From JAOTZA01 sp965224065 (GTDB lineage Bacteria > Acidobacteriota > Thermoanaerobaculia > Multivoradales > JAHEKO01), in the NCBI GenBank assembly GCA_965224065.1, contig CBDCYF010000005.1, positions 3,658,001 to 3,722,000 on the forward strand: 64,000 bases of DNA, written 5' to 3'. The translations under genes and the position numbers were made by a program. The notes under the pieces were generated by a model that was not told the DNA's origin, did not search any database, and was given only the letters and a program-made list of their open reading frames with translations. Positions 40,904-48,781 of this stretch are shown here, piece after piece. Position 1 is the stretch's first letter, and the number at the start of each line of letters is the position of its first letter.

Positions 40904-41020
40904 CCAGCCGGCCGGGCCGAGGCAAGCCCGGCCCCTACTGAAGCGGCCGCCGCCTCTGGCGGCCGTTGGCTTCGCCATCACCCCGTGTTCGGCCGGCAGG
41001 GTCGCCGGCGGCTTCGAGTC
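40904..41020. repeat. Composite palindromic repeat block, second site
   Basis: The gap between udk and the transporter gene repeats modules seen at 15.2-15.5 kb: CGGGCCGAGGCAAGCCCGGC followed by CCCTAC, then GAAGCGGCCGCCGCC...GGCGGCCGT, then GGCCGGCAGGGTCGCCGGC. No gene is present. Confidence 0.75.
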
Positions 41021-41030
41021 TCAGCCTCGA

Positions 41031-42809
41031 TCAGAACGGCCAGAAGACCGGGATGAGCCACGTCGCGAGCAGCCAGAACACGATGGTCAGCGGTGTTCCG
41101 AACTTGACGTAGTCCAGAAAGCGGTAGTTGCCGGGGCCGTACACCATGGCGTTGGTCTGGTAGCCGACAGGGGTCATAAAGCTCGCCGACGCGCCGTAGG
41201 TGATCGCCATCAAAAAGGGCTTGGCGTCGATCCCCAGGTCGGTGGCGGCGCCGATGGCGATCGGCACCAGCAGCACGGCGGTGGCGTTGTTGGAGAAGAT
41301 CGAGGTCAAGAGCGTCGTCACCAGATAGAGCAGCGAGAGCAGCGCCCAGGGTCCGTATTGGGTCCCGATCGGCTCGATCCACACGGCGATGAGATGAGCC
41401 AGCCCGGTGTTCTCCATCGCGATCCCCAGCGGCAAGATGGCCGCCAGCAGAAAAATCACCGTCCAGTCGATCGAGCGGTAGGCCTGTTGGATGGTGACGC
41501 CGCGTCCCACGAGGAGCGCCACCACGCCGAGAATCGACGCCTTGAGGATCGGCATGATGCCGAGGGCGGCCAGAAGCACCACCATCGGGATGACGACGAC
41601 GCTCACCCACCACCGGGGCGCCAGCCGCAGCCGGACCTCGCGCTCGCCGAGCGCAGCGAAGTCGTCCAGGTCGTAGAGGTTCTCGACCCGCGACTTGGGG
41701 CCAAAGACCAGCAGGATGTCCCACTGCTTGAGGGGGATCGAGGCCAGCTTGTCGCGGATCAGCTCGCCGGTGCGGTTGAGCGCCAGCACGAAGGCGCCGA
41801 ACTGGCGGCGGAAATTGATGTCCTTGAGCGAGCTCCCTACCAACGTCGAGCTGGGCGAAAGCTGGACCTCGGCGAGAATCGTGTCTTTGTCCGACAGATC
41901 CGCGTCGCTGAGCTTGAGGTCGGTCAGCAGGAGGAGGCCCTGCTGTTCCTTGAAGGCCACGATGTCTTCGACCGCGCCGCGCACCAGCAGGATGTCGTCG
42001 GCCTCGATGGGCGTATTGCGGAGCTCGGCGGTGATCTTCTTGCGCCCGCGGATGATCTCGAGCACCGTCATCTGAAAGCGCTCGCTGATCTGCTCCTCGA
42101 GCACGGTGCGGCCGATGAGCCTCGAGTTGGGGGCGACGCGCAGCTCGGTCAGAAACCCGCTGAGGTGGTACTTGCGCGTCAGGCTCTCGGTGCGGTCGCC
42201 GGCCGAGAGAAAGCGCATCGGAACGACCAGGTTGTAGGCCAGGCCGACCACGAAGAAGATCCCGCCGAGAAACATGAACTCGAACATCGAGAACTCGCCG
42301 ATTCCCTGGCGGTCGGCCAGAGAGCTGACCAGCAAGTTGGTCGACGTGCCGAGCAGGGTGCAGGTACCCCCGATGATGGCGGTATAAGAGAGGGGTAGGA
42401 GGATCCTCGACGGGCTGGTCCGGTAGTGGCGGGAGAGGTGGATCGCCACCGGCATAAACACCGCTACGGCCGCGGTGTTGTTGAGAAACGCCGAGATCAC
42501 CCCGGTCAGAACCAGGAGAAGAATCGCCGCGTTCCACTGCGAGGCCCCCGTCAGGTGCGAGATGCGGTAGGCCAGCCGGGTGACCAGACCGCTGTGGATC
42601 AGCCCCGCGCTGAGCACGAACATCATCAGCACGGTGATCACCGCCGGGTTGCTGAACCCGGAGATGGCCTCCTCCGGTGACACCAGGCCGAACAGCAGCA
42701 GCAGCCCGAGACAGGTCAGCGCCACCACGTCCATCGGCATCCACTCGAACGCGAAGGCCGCGACGGCGAAGACAATGATTCCGACGAGGAGGAGGATCTC
42801 TAGAGTCAT
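41031..42809 (-). CDS. SLC13/DASS-like permease with two RCK_C (TrkA-C) domains
   Basis: The 592-residue protein has about twelve hydrophobic segments in two halves, separated by a soluble region (about 205-385) with two RCK_C-like repeats: LRVAPNSRLIGRTVLEEQ... and AEVQLSPSSTLVGSSLKD..., each closing with DDILLVRG or WDILLVFG. The halves carry the DASS helix-hairpin motifs ISAFLNNTAAVAVFMP and TSIFSNNATAVLLVP (SNNxxA type). Such carriers are usually Na+-coupled and move sulfate, dicarboxylates or related anions; the substrate is not clear. The ATG at 42809 starts directly with the first helix. Confidence 0.9.
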   Translation of the reverse strand: MTLEILLLVGIIVFAVAAFAFEWMPMDVVALTCLGLLLLFGLVSPEEAISGFSNPAVITVLMMFVLSAGLIHSGLVTRLAYRISHLTGASQWNAAILLLVLTGVISAFLNNTAAVAVFMPVAIHLSRHYRTSPSRILLPLSYTAIIGGTCTLLGTSTNLLVSSLADRQGIGEFSMFEFMFLGGIFFVVGLAYNLVVPMRFLSAGDRTESLTRKYHLSGFLTELRVAPNSRLIGRTVLEEQISERFQMTVLEIIRGRKKITAELRNTPIEADDILLVRGAVEDIVAFKEQQGLLLLTDLKLSDADLSDKDTILAEVQLSPSSTLVGSSLKDINFRRQFGAFVLALNRTGELIRDKLASIPLKQWDILLVFGPKSRVENLYDLDDFAALGEREVRLRLAPRWWVSVVVIPMVVLLAALGIMPILKASILGVVALLVGRGVTIQQAYRSIDWTVIFLLAAILPLGIAMENTGLAHLIAVWIEPIGTQYGPWALLSLLYLVTTLLTSIFSNNATAVLLVPIAIGAATDLGIDAKPFLMAITYGASASFMTPVGYQTNAMVYGPGNYRFLDYVKFGTPLTIVFWLLATWLIPVFWPF

Positions 42810-42956
42810 TTTTGCGTGCTGCCGGCGGAGTCCGGCCTTCGTTTGCGGCGACCGGGGGAGAGTATCAAGTGGGATATAGTTCGGCTTCTGCCGGCGGGTC
42901 CGATCGCCTGATCGCGGCAAACCGCCGGCCCCCAAAAAACCTCGAGGAGTAAAGAG

Positions 42957-43856
42957 ATGTTGCGCGGATTTCGTCGAGCGGCGTGTGCGGCGCCGTTGTT
43001 GTTTCTGGCGGCGTGTGGTCAGGCGCCGTTGCCCGTGGGCAGCCTCGCCGCGACCCCGGCCGAGATCGAGCTGCCGGGCTCCGGTTTTACGACGGTCTCT
43101 CTTGCCTGGGAGATGGGCGAGCCCCTGGCGGGCGCCCAGGGCAAATTGCGGGTCTTTGTCCACCTCCTGGGAGCCGACGGCGAAGTGTTGCGGACCTTCG
43201 ACCACGATTTCCCCGGCGAATGGCAAGTGGGCGAGGAGAAAGCGTACGACGTCGTTCTCTTCCAGTCGGCCCTGGGACCGGCCCTCGAGAACGGTAAATA
43301 CGCATTGACCGCCGGGCTCTATGACGAGAATCGAAAACGCTGGCCGGTGAGAACCGGTGACGAGACCGCCGGCGAGGAGTCGCGGGTGGCGACCGTCACC
43401 GCGGCCGGGGCGGGACCGGGCTTCCCCGAGTTCTACTTCTCGGAGTCCTGGATGCCAATCGAGGGCGGTACCGACCGGCAGATTCTCGGTCGCCGTTGGT
43501 TGAGCGGCAACGGGGCCTTGCGTTTGGCGCGTATCCGACAACCCGGAACCATTTGGTTACGGATTGGCATCCCCTCCGGCGAGGGGGAAATGCAGGAGCT
43601 GGTGCTCCAGCCCGGCCACGACACGCCGACCGCCGAGATTGGCTCGGAATGCCTCCAAAGCCCGGTCCGGATTGCCGGCTCGGGGAGCCACACGGCGCGT
43701 CTCGAGATCGATCCGGGCGACCCGGCCGGCGAGGAGGAAGCAGAGACTGAGGGGGCCTGCGAGATCCGCTTCACCTCCAACTTCGAGCTCCTGTCCCGCG
43801 ACAGCCGGGAGCGGCGCTCGATTGCCCTCGAGACGATCGCCTGGGCGGGACGCTAG
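42957..43856 (+). CDS. Hypothetical lipoprotein, 299 residues
   Basis: A lipoprotein signal is clear: FRRAACAAPLLFLAACG, with LAAC as lipobox. The mature part looks like two beta-sandwich domains: an N-terminal one (FTTVSLAWEMGEPLAG...LRVFVHLLGADGEVLRTFDHDF) that resembles extracytoplasmic glycan or ligand-binding Ig-like folds, and a C-terminal one (SESWMPIEGGTDRQ...). No enzyme motif was found. The ATG has GAGGAG upstream. It is followed by another exported protein gene, after 40 bases. Confidence 0.75.
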   Translation: MLRGFRRAACAAPLLFLAACGQAPLPVGSLAATPAEIELPGSGFTTVSLAWEMGEPLAGAQGKLRVFVHLLGADGEVLRTFDHDFPGEWQVGEEKAYDVVLFQSALGPALENGKYALTAGLYDENRKRWPVRTGDETAGEESRVATVTAAGAGPGFPEFYFSESWMPIEGGTDRQILGRRWLSGNGALRLARIRQPGTIWLRIGIPSGEGEMQELVLQPGHDTPTAEIGSECLQSPVRIAGSGSHTARLEIDPGDPAGEEEAETEGACEIRFTSNFELLSRDSRERRSIALETIAWAGR

Positions 43857-43884
43857 CGAACCGTCCTGGGACGGCGGTCGATGG

Positions 43885-43897
43885 TAGATTGAGGACG
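43885..43897 (+). promoter_or_regulatory. Predicted leaderless promoter
   Basis: TAGATT at 43885-43890 predicts a start at 43897, the first base of the GTG of the next gene. Confidence 0.45.
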
Positions 43898-44427
43898 TGA
43901 GGAAGCTCTCCGCTCTCGTGGCGAACGCTGCGCTGCTCGCCATTCTCTGGACGGTTTTCGCCGCGCCGGTCCCGGCGCAGCCGGCCTCGCCGCTCCAGAT
44001 CGCTTCGATCACCGTGACACCGGCGAAACCGGGTCCCGACACGCTGTGTCAGTTGAAGATCGAGCTCGCCAACTCGGGCGACAAGATCGCCTCCCAGCTC
44101 GCCTTTGCCGTCCGGCTCAACGGCCAGAATCTCGGGGTCTACGGCAATCAGGTCTTTATGGTTCCGGTGCCGCCGAAGGGCAAGGAAACGGTCGAGCTTT
44201 TCAACTTCTGGACCACCGAGACTTCCCGTTCGATGCCGGCCGACGCCAAGATGAAGGTCGAGGTCGAGCTACTCGAAGCCGAGTGGATGAGCATCACCAC
44301 CGAGCGCGAAGGCGAAGGGGAAGGCGCCCGCGAGGTCGAGACCTGGCGTCCGCTCGGTGCCGTCGAAGCGCTGCCGGTCACCCGGTCGGTCACCCTCGAG
44401 ATGACCCGGCCGGCCAAGCGGCAGTAG
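43897..44427 (+). CDS. Secreted CARDB/Ig-like protein
   Basis: The 176-residue protein has a signal peptide (ANAALLAILWTVFAAPVPAQ). The mature part fits a CARDB-like adhesion or Ig fold: LQIASITVTPAKPGPDTLCQLKIELANSGDK, then PKGKETVELFNFW. A Glu-rich loop (TTEREGEGEGAREVE) interrupts the C-terminal strands. No catalytic residues are evident. It probably binds a surface partner or polymer in the periplasm or outside the cell. Confidence 0.7.
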   Translation: MRKLSALVANAALLAILWTVFAAPVPAQPASPLQIASITVTPAKPGPDTLCQLKIELANSGDKIASQLAFAVRLNGQNLGVYGNQVFMVPVPPKGKETVELFNFWTTETSRSMPADAKMKVEVELLEAEWMSITTEREGEGEGAREVETWRPLGAVEALPVTRSVTLEMTRPAKRQ

Positions 44428-44460
44428 CCCACCAGACTCGTCGCCTCCGCTGTTCGGCGG

Positions 44461-44474
44461 TACGATCTCTGCGA
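44461..44474 (+). promoter_or_regulatory. Predicted leaderless promoter of the O-methyltransferase gene
   Basis: TACGAT at 44461-44466 places the expected start at 44473-44474, that is on the ATG at 44474. Confidence 0.45.
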
Positions 44475-45163
44475 TGAAGACACGGCCCGACGCGATCCTG
44501 CGTCCCGAGCAGGCCTGGTATCTGGACCGGATCCTGCCGCCCCGCGACGCGGTGCTGGCCGAGATGGAGAGCCGTGCCGGCGCCGGAGAAGTGGCGATCT
44601 CGGACCCCGAAGTGGGTCGCCTCCTGAGCATCCTGGCGCGGGCGACCAAGGCTCGCCGGATTCTGGAGGTCGGCACCGCGATCGGCTACGGCACGCTGTG
44701 TCTGGCTCGAGGAGCTCCAGAGGCCGAGGTGATCACGATCGACCGCGATCCGGAGCGGCTGGCCGAGGCGAGGGACTACCTGGCCAAGGCGGGGCTCGGC
44801 GAGAGAGTGAAATTTCTGGAAGGCGAGGCGCTCGAGATCCTCCCCGAGCTCTCCGGGCCCTTCGATCTCATCTACCTCGATGGGGACAAATCGACCTACC
44901 GGCGCTGTCTCGACCTCGGTCTCCAGCTTTTGCCGGTGGGTGGGGTCGTGGCGATCGACAACCTGCTGTGGAAGGGTCACGTGGCGGACCCGCCTGAAGA
45001 CGTGGATGCAGACGACGACGAGACGACCGAGACGATCGCCGCGTTCAACGGCTATCTGATGATCCACCCTCAGCTCGAGAGCCTGATATTGCCGCTGGGC
45101 GACGGTCTGGGTGTCGCAACCAAGACAAGGCCCCTGGTGACCGACCTGGGAGGGCCGTTCTAA
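44474..45163 (+). CDS. SAM-dependent O-methyltransferase (catechol/caffeoyl-CoA type)
   Basis: The 229-residue protein has the class I methyltransferase core RRILEVGTAIGYGTLCLARG, the acidic loop VITIDRDPERLAEARD, FDLIYLDGDKSTYRR and GGVVAIDNLLWKGHV. The Asp in YLDGDK and the DN pair are the metal and substrate residues of this family. It probably methylates a catechol-like or other hydroxyl substrate; the true substrate is not predictable. The stop codon is the first triplet of a GGGGAC-type repeat. Confidence 0.9.
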   Translation: MKTRPDAILRPEQAWYLDRILPPRDAVLAEMESRAGAGEVAISDPEVGRLLSILARATKARRILEVGTAIGYGTLCLARGAPEAEVITIDRDPERLAEARDYLAKAGLGERVKFLEGEALEILPELSGPFDLIYLDGDKSTYRRCLDLGLQLLPVGGVVAIDNLLWKGHVADPPEDVDADDDETTETIAAFNGYLMIHPQLESLILPLGDGLGVATKTRPLVTDLGGPF

Positions 45164-45212
45164 AAAAGGGACTGTCCCCGTTTCTCGATTCGGGGACGGT
45201 TCCCCTTTTTGG
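45161..45212. repeat. GGGGAC-type palindromic repeat, full-length copy 3
   Basis: AAAAAAGGGACTGTCCCCG on the left and CGGGGACGGTTCCCCTTTTT on the right form an imperfect large inverted repeat around TTTCTCGATT. It contains the stop codon of the methyltransferase gene and is terminator-like on both strands. Confidence 0.85.
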
Positions 45213-45296
45213 ACAGGACGCAGAGCCCGCAGGTACGTATGACCTGTTGACGTTGCATAGCCTCCCGGCTATCCAGACGCTAAACTTCCCAGCTCG

Positions 45297-45806
45297 ATGC
45301 CGATCCGACCCCATTCGCTGTCCCCGCGCGCTCTGCCGGCGATTCTGCTCGCTGCCGCTCTGGTGGGCGCATGCGGCGGGGGCTCGACGCCGACCGCCCC
45401 GGCGGGCGGCGGCGCCGACGTGGAGCTCGCCACCTTCAAGCTGCTCAACACCTCGCGCATGGAGAGCGCCGGCGCGGCCCCGCTTCGGTTCAACGACCTG
45501 CTGGCCGAAGTGGCTCGCGGCCACAGCCGGGCGATGCGCGACCGGGGGTTTTTCAGCCACACCGATCCATCGGGCGACGGTTTGCGCGAACGTCTTCGCC
45601 GGGCCGGAGTGCAGTTCTCGGCCGCCGCCGAGAATCTGGTGCAGATCAGCAACCGCACCGACCCCGCGACCACCGCGCATCTCGAGCTGATGGCGAGCCC
45701 GGGTCACCGCGCCAACATCCTGGACCGGCGGTTTACCGAGGTCGGCGTGGGAATCGCGCAGCAGGGCGACAGCTACTGGGTCACCCAGGTTTTTGTAAGC
45801 CCCTAG
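45297..45806 (+). CDS. CAP/SCP-domain lipoprotein
   Basis: The 169-residue protein has a lipoprotein-type signal (ALPAILLAAALVGACGG, with VGAC lipobox) and a short Pro/Gly linker. The CAP domain follows: ELATFKLLNTSRMESAGAAPLRFNDLLAEVARGHSRAM, GFFSHTDPSG, AENLVQIS and MASPGHRANILDRRFTEVGVG. The conserved His/Glu tetrad positions (HSRAM, SHTDP, AENL, SPGHRANI) are present. Functions of bacterial CAP proteins are varied and this one is not predictable. Its TAG stop is the first triplet of a MITE-like element. Confidence 0.9.
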   Translation: MPIRPHSLSPRALPAILLAAALVGACGGGSTPTAPAGGGADVELATFKLLNTSRMESAGAAPLRFNDLLAEVARGHSRAMRDRGFFSHTDPSGDGLRERLRRAGVQFSAAAENLVQISNRTDPATTAHLELMASPGHRANILDRRFTEVGVGIAQQGDSYWVTQVFVSP

Positions 45807-45985
45807 CCTGAACTTTTCACCAGCGTCCGGCCCGAAGGCCGGAAATGTCTGAATCTACTGCGTTGCGCTCCCGTCGGGCTCCTCGACGTAGCTACGGCTA
45901 CGCCTGCGTCGCCCTCAGTCGCAAGCCTTGTATCTCCAGGCATTTGCGCCCTTCTGACTCGAACGCCGGTGAGAAGTTCAGGCTA
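45804..45985. mobile_element. MITE-like element with 22-bp terminal inverted repeats
   Basis: The left end TAGCCTGAACTTTTCACCAG (45804-45823, continuing CG) and the right end CGCCGGTGAGAAGTTCAGGC (45964-45983, continuing TA) are inverted repeats with two mismatches over 22 bases. The 182-base element has no coding capacity for a transposase; its interior contains CTACGGCTACGCC-type repeats. It lies directly between two convergent genes and supplies the stop codon of the CAP-domain gene. It is probably mobilised by a transposase encoded elsewhere. Confidence 0.7.
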
Positions 45986-45993
45986 GGCGGTCT

Positions 45994-47106
45994 TCAGGCC
46001 GAGCCCTCGGTCAGACCGAGATCTTCGTAGATCGCCGCGGTCAGCGCGTCGATCCGTTCGAGATGCGCCTGCGGGTCGGGCAGCCCGTTCAGCAGAATCG
46101 CCACGACCAAGTGGTGCTCGGGATCGGCGAAGGCGACCGAGGAGCGGTCGCCGCTGTGGCCATAGGCGCGTGGCGAGGCGTGCGGACCGTAGCCGTAGGG
46201 CGTCGAGGCAACGCCGTAGTGAGCCGAGTTGGGGATAAACCCGAGACCCCAGTCCATCACGTGACGAAACGTCCGATCCCGGAGCCCGACACGGTGCCGG
46301 GTGGTCATCGCCTCGACGGTTTGGCGGCCGACGAGCGGCGCGCCCCCGGCCAGCAGCCGCTCGTAGAAAAGACCGAGCTCGCGGATCGGTCCGCAGCCGT
46401 TGCCCCCCGGATGCGGCTCGGTGAGCGCCTTCTCGCGGGCCGGCCGGAGCCGGCGAAAGCCGGCGTCTTCCCCCGCGGCCTGGTAGAGGGGCGCGATCCG
46501 GGCCCGGTACCGGCGAAAGACGTCGGGCGGCATCCCGATCCAAGATCCGGTCATGCCGGCCGGAATCAGGATCTCCTCGCGGATTGCCTGGGCGAACGGG
46601 CTGCCGGTCAGCCGGCTCACGACCTCGCCCAGCACAAACCAGCTCGAGGCCCGGTGATAGCCGGCGCGGCGTCCGGGAACCCACCGGGGCTCGGGCTTGG
46701 CGGCACAGATCCCGGCCAGGATTTCCTCCCAGCCTTTTTCCGGCCATCCGACATCCAGCATGCGGATGCCGCCGGTATGGGTCAGCAAGTGTCGCAGCGT
46801 GATCGCTTCCTTGCCGTGAGTGGCGAACTCCGGGATGTGCCGGACGACGGGGTCGTCCGGATCGAGCCTCCCGCGCTCCCACAGGCGTCCGATGGCCACC
46901 GCCACGATCGGCTTGGTCGAGGACTGCCATACCGTCAGGTGATCGGGGGTCATCTCCTCCCCGGGCCGCGCCTCGCCAAAGGCTCCATCGGCCAGCACTT
47001 CACCGCTGCGAGAGACATAGACCTGCCCGCCGAGATGGAGCTCGCGGCGACGGCCGGATTCGAGGATCTCGGCGGTCCTGGGGAGGTTGTGAGAGAGCAC
47101 GACCAA
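45994..47106 (-). CDS. Serine hydrolase, class C beta-lactamase family
   Basis: The 370-residue protein has the SxxK motif in TVWQSSTKPIVAVA (about residue 62), followed by HLLTHTGGIRMLD, which is typical of the beta-lactamase-like esterase/EstB group. Y-x-x/N-type AGYHRASSWFVLGEV serves as the second motif and YGHSGDRSS as the third (HxG). No signal peptide is seen, so it is likely a cytoplasmic esterase or D-aminopeptidase-like enzyme rather than a resistance enzyme. The start is TTG at 47106 or GTG at 47100. Confidence 0.88.
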   Translation of the reverse strand: MVVLSHNLPRTAEILESGRRRELHLGGQVYVSRSGEVLADGAFGEARPGEEMTPDHLTVWQSSTKPIVAVAIGRLWERGRLDPDDPVVRHIPEFATHGKEAITLRHLLTHTGGIRMLDVGWPEKGWEEILAGICAAKPEPRWVPGRRAGYHRASSWFVLGEVVSRLTGSPFAQAIREEILIPAGMTGSWIGMPPDVFRRYRARIAPLYQAAGEDAGFRRLRPAREKALTEPHPGGNGCGPIRELGLFYERLLAGGAPLVGRQTVEAMTTRHRVGLRDRTFRHVMDWGLGFIPNSAHYGVASTPYGYGPHASPRAYGHSGDRSSVAFADPEHHLVVAILLNGLPDPQAHLERIDALTAAIYEDLGLTEGSA

Positions 47107-47156
47107 GCGGCGGGGCGGGTTGGGGCGGGAGTCTACAGCAGGCCTCGGACGCGTGG

Positions 47157-47169
47157 TAGATATTTGGCA
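47157..47169 (+). promoter_or_regulatory. Predicted leaderless promoter of the Nit2-like gene
   Basis: TAGATA at 47157-47162 predicts transcription from 47169, the A of the ATG start. Confidence 0.5.
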
Positions 47170-47990
47170 TGAGCCGCGAGCCCTTTGTCGCCGCCGTCGT
47201 TCAGCTCACCTCGACCTCCGACGAGAAGGCGAACATCAAGGACGCCAGCGAGCTCATCCGCGAAGCCGCTTCGGCCGGAGCCCGCTTCATCGCCACCCCG
47301 GAGAACACCAACTATCTGGGTCCGCACCAAGAAAAAGTCCGGCGGGCCGAGGACCTGGACGGCGCCGTCTGCCGGCTCTTTGCCGATCTGGCCCGAGAGA
47401 CCGGCGCCTATCTGTTACTCGGATCCTTCAACGAGAGGAGTCCGGATCCCGCCCGCTGCTACAACACCTCCGTGCTGTTCGACCCCTCGGGCAAACACCT
47501 GGCGACCTACCGCAAGATCCATCTCTTCGACGTCGACGTCTCCGACGAGGTGAGGTTCACCGAGTCGGCGACCGTGATGCCGGGCGAGCAGCCGGTCGCC
47601 GTCCAAACACCGCTGGGAACCTTCGGGCTGACGATCTGCTACGACCTGCGGTTTCCCGAGCTCTACCGGCGCCTTCTCGAGATGGGGGCCGAGGCGCTGC
47701 TGGTGCCGTCGGCCTTTACCGCGACCACGGGAAAGGACCATTGGCTGCCGCTGCTGCGGGCCCGGGCGATCGAGAACCAGTGCTATGTGCTGGCGCCTGC
47801 GCAGTGCGGCCACCACGACGACGAAGGTCTGCGCGAAAGCCACGGCCATTCACTGATCCTCGGGCCGTGGGGCGACGTTCTCGCCGTGGCGGCCGACGGC
47901 CCCGGGGTGGTCATGGCCGAGATCGACCCGGCTCGCATCGAGCGCGTGCGGAGCTCGATGCCGGTCCAGAGCCACCGGAAGCTGGGGTGA
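47169..47990 (+). CDS. Carbon-nitrogen hydrolase, Nit2-like omega-amidase
   Basis: The 273-residue nitrilase-fold enzyme has the Glu-Lys-Cys triad: Glu in ATPENTNYLG, Lys in YRKIHLFDVDV, and Cys in LTICYDLRFPELYRRL. This FPELYR and DVD pattern is typical of Nit1/Nit2 proteins, which hydrolyse deaminated glutathione or alpha-ketoglutaramate. Cytoplasmic. It is divergent from the serine hydrolase and ahead of the toxin-antitoxin pair. Confidence 0.92.
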   Translation: MSREPFVAAVVQLTSTSDEKANIKDASELIREAASAGARFIATPENTNYLGPHQEKVRRAEDLDGAVCRLFADLARETGAYLLLGSFNERSPDPARCYNTSVLFDPSGKHLATYRKIHLFDVDVSDEVRFTESATVMPGEQPVAVQTPLGTFGLTICYDLRFPELYRRLLEMGAEALLVPSAFTATTGKDHWLPLLRARAIENQCYVLAPAQCGHHDDEGLRESHGHSLILGPWGDVLAVAADGPGVVMAEIDPARIERVRSSMPVQSHRKLG

Positions 47991-48007
47991 CGGGGTCGCT
48001 AGTTAGA

Positions 48008-48051
48008 ATATGACTAGATAGGTCTTAACGATATGACTATAATGGTCATAT
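48008..48051 (+). promoter_or_regulatory. Operator and promoter of the toxin-antitoxin operon
   Basis: ATATGAC (48031-48037) and GTCATAT (48045-48051) form a perfect inverted repeat with 7-base arms and a 7-base spacer. The spacer starts with TATAAT (48038-48043). A third ATATGAC lies at 48008-48014, 23 bases upstream, about two helical turns. The expected transcription start is 48050, the A of the antitoxin ATG. Binding of the antitoxin-toxin complex here would block the promoter. Confidence 0.7.
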
Positions 48052-48337
48052 GACGACGGTATCGATATCGGAGTTGAAGGCTCATCTCTCGCGCTATTTG
48101 CGGGAGGTTCGAAGAGGTGGAGAAGTTCAAGTGCTGGACCGAGGTGTGCCGGTAGCTCGGCTGAGTGGCCTGGAAGCGGCCGCTGGGGACGATGCAGCCC
48201 GGCGAAAACGATTGGTGAAGGCGGGCGTCGTCCGGCCGGGGAGCGGCGATGCTTCGAGCCTACTGGCGCGCCCGCTGGTCAAGCTGCCCGCGAGTCTGCT
48301 CGATGTCCTCGACGAAGAGAGGAAGGACAGGGTGTGA
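48050..48337 (+). CDS. Type II antitoxin, Phd/YefM family
   Basis: The 95-residue protein starts MTTVSISELKAHLSRYLREV, followed by GEVQVLDRGVPVARL: the Phd/YefM DNA-binding fold. The C-terminal part (LLARPLVKLPASLLDVLDEE) would wrap the toxin. It should repress its own promoter, which carries a perfect palindrome. It overlaps the toxin gene by GTGA. Confidence 0.93.
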   Translation: MTTVSISELKAHLSRYLREVRRGGEVQVLDRGVPVARLSGLEAAAGDDAARRKRLVKAGVVRPGSGDASSLLARPLVKLPASLLDVLDEERKDRV

Positions 48338-48759
48338 GGTACTGGGACACGTCCGCCATCGTGCCGCTCGTCGTCAGAGAAGCGACGAGTCGCACCGCGC
48401 GGGGTTGGTTAGAAGAAGATCCAGCGGTCGTCACCTGGTGCTGGACTTCTGTTGAGCTCGTGAGCGCTGTCGAAAGGCGCTTCCGTGAGGATCTGATTTC
48501 CAGACAGCAGCGTCGAATTTGCTTGGACGCTTTTTCAGAATTGTCGGAGGCGTGGGACGAGGTGACCGACATGATGGCCGTCCGGGCCCGCTCGCGGTCT
48601 TTGCTCGCCCGCCACGCCCTGCGCGCTGCCGACGCCGCTCAGCTCGGTGCCGCGCTTCTGGTCGCCGAAAATGACGCGGCCGCACTCACGTTCATCTGCC
48701 TGGACGAAAGGCTGTCGATAGCTGCGGAACGCGAAGGTCTGCGTGTCTTGACGCAATAA
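48334..48759 (+). CDS. PIN-domain toxin, VapC type
   Basis: The 141-residue protein has the PIN acidic residues: Asp in RYWDTSAIVPLV, Glu in TSVELVSAVERR, Asp in ALRAADAAQLGAA and Asp in FICLDERLS. VapC toxins are metal-dependent ribonucleases, often cutting tRNA or rRNA. The GTG start overlaps the antitoxin stop. The gene stops 22 bases before the kinase gene. Confidence 0.93.
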   Translation: MRYWDTSAIVPLVVREATSRTARGWLEEDPAVVTWCWTSVELVSAVERRFREDLISRQQRRICLDAFSELSEAWDEVTDMMAVRARSRSLLARHALRAADAAQLGAALLVAENDAAALTFICLDERLSIAAEREGLRVLTQ

Positions 48760-48781
48760 CCGGCACGATGTCCTCAAACCC

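Noticed and set aside
40978..42744. Second long frame over the transporter gene
   Set aside because: It is a frame-shifted shadow on the same strand, with Arg/Gly/Pro-rich translation and no membrane segments, whereas the chosen frame has about twelve helices and DASS motifs.
45994..47106. Antibiotic resistance beta-lactamase
   Set aside because: The SxxK protein has no signal peptide and shows the HTGG pattern of esterase-like class C relatives; resistance cannot be supported.
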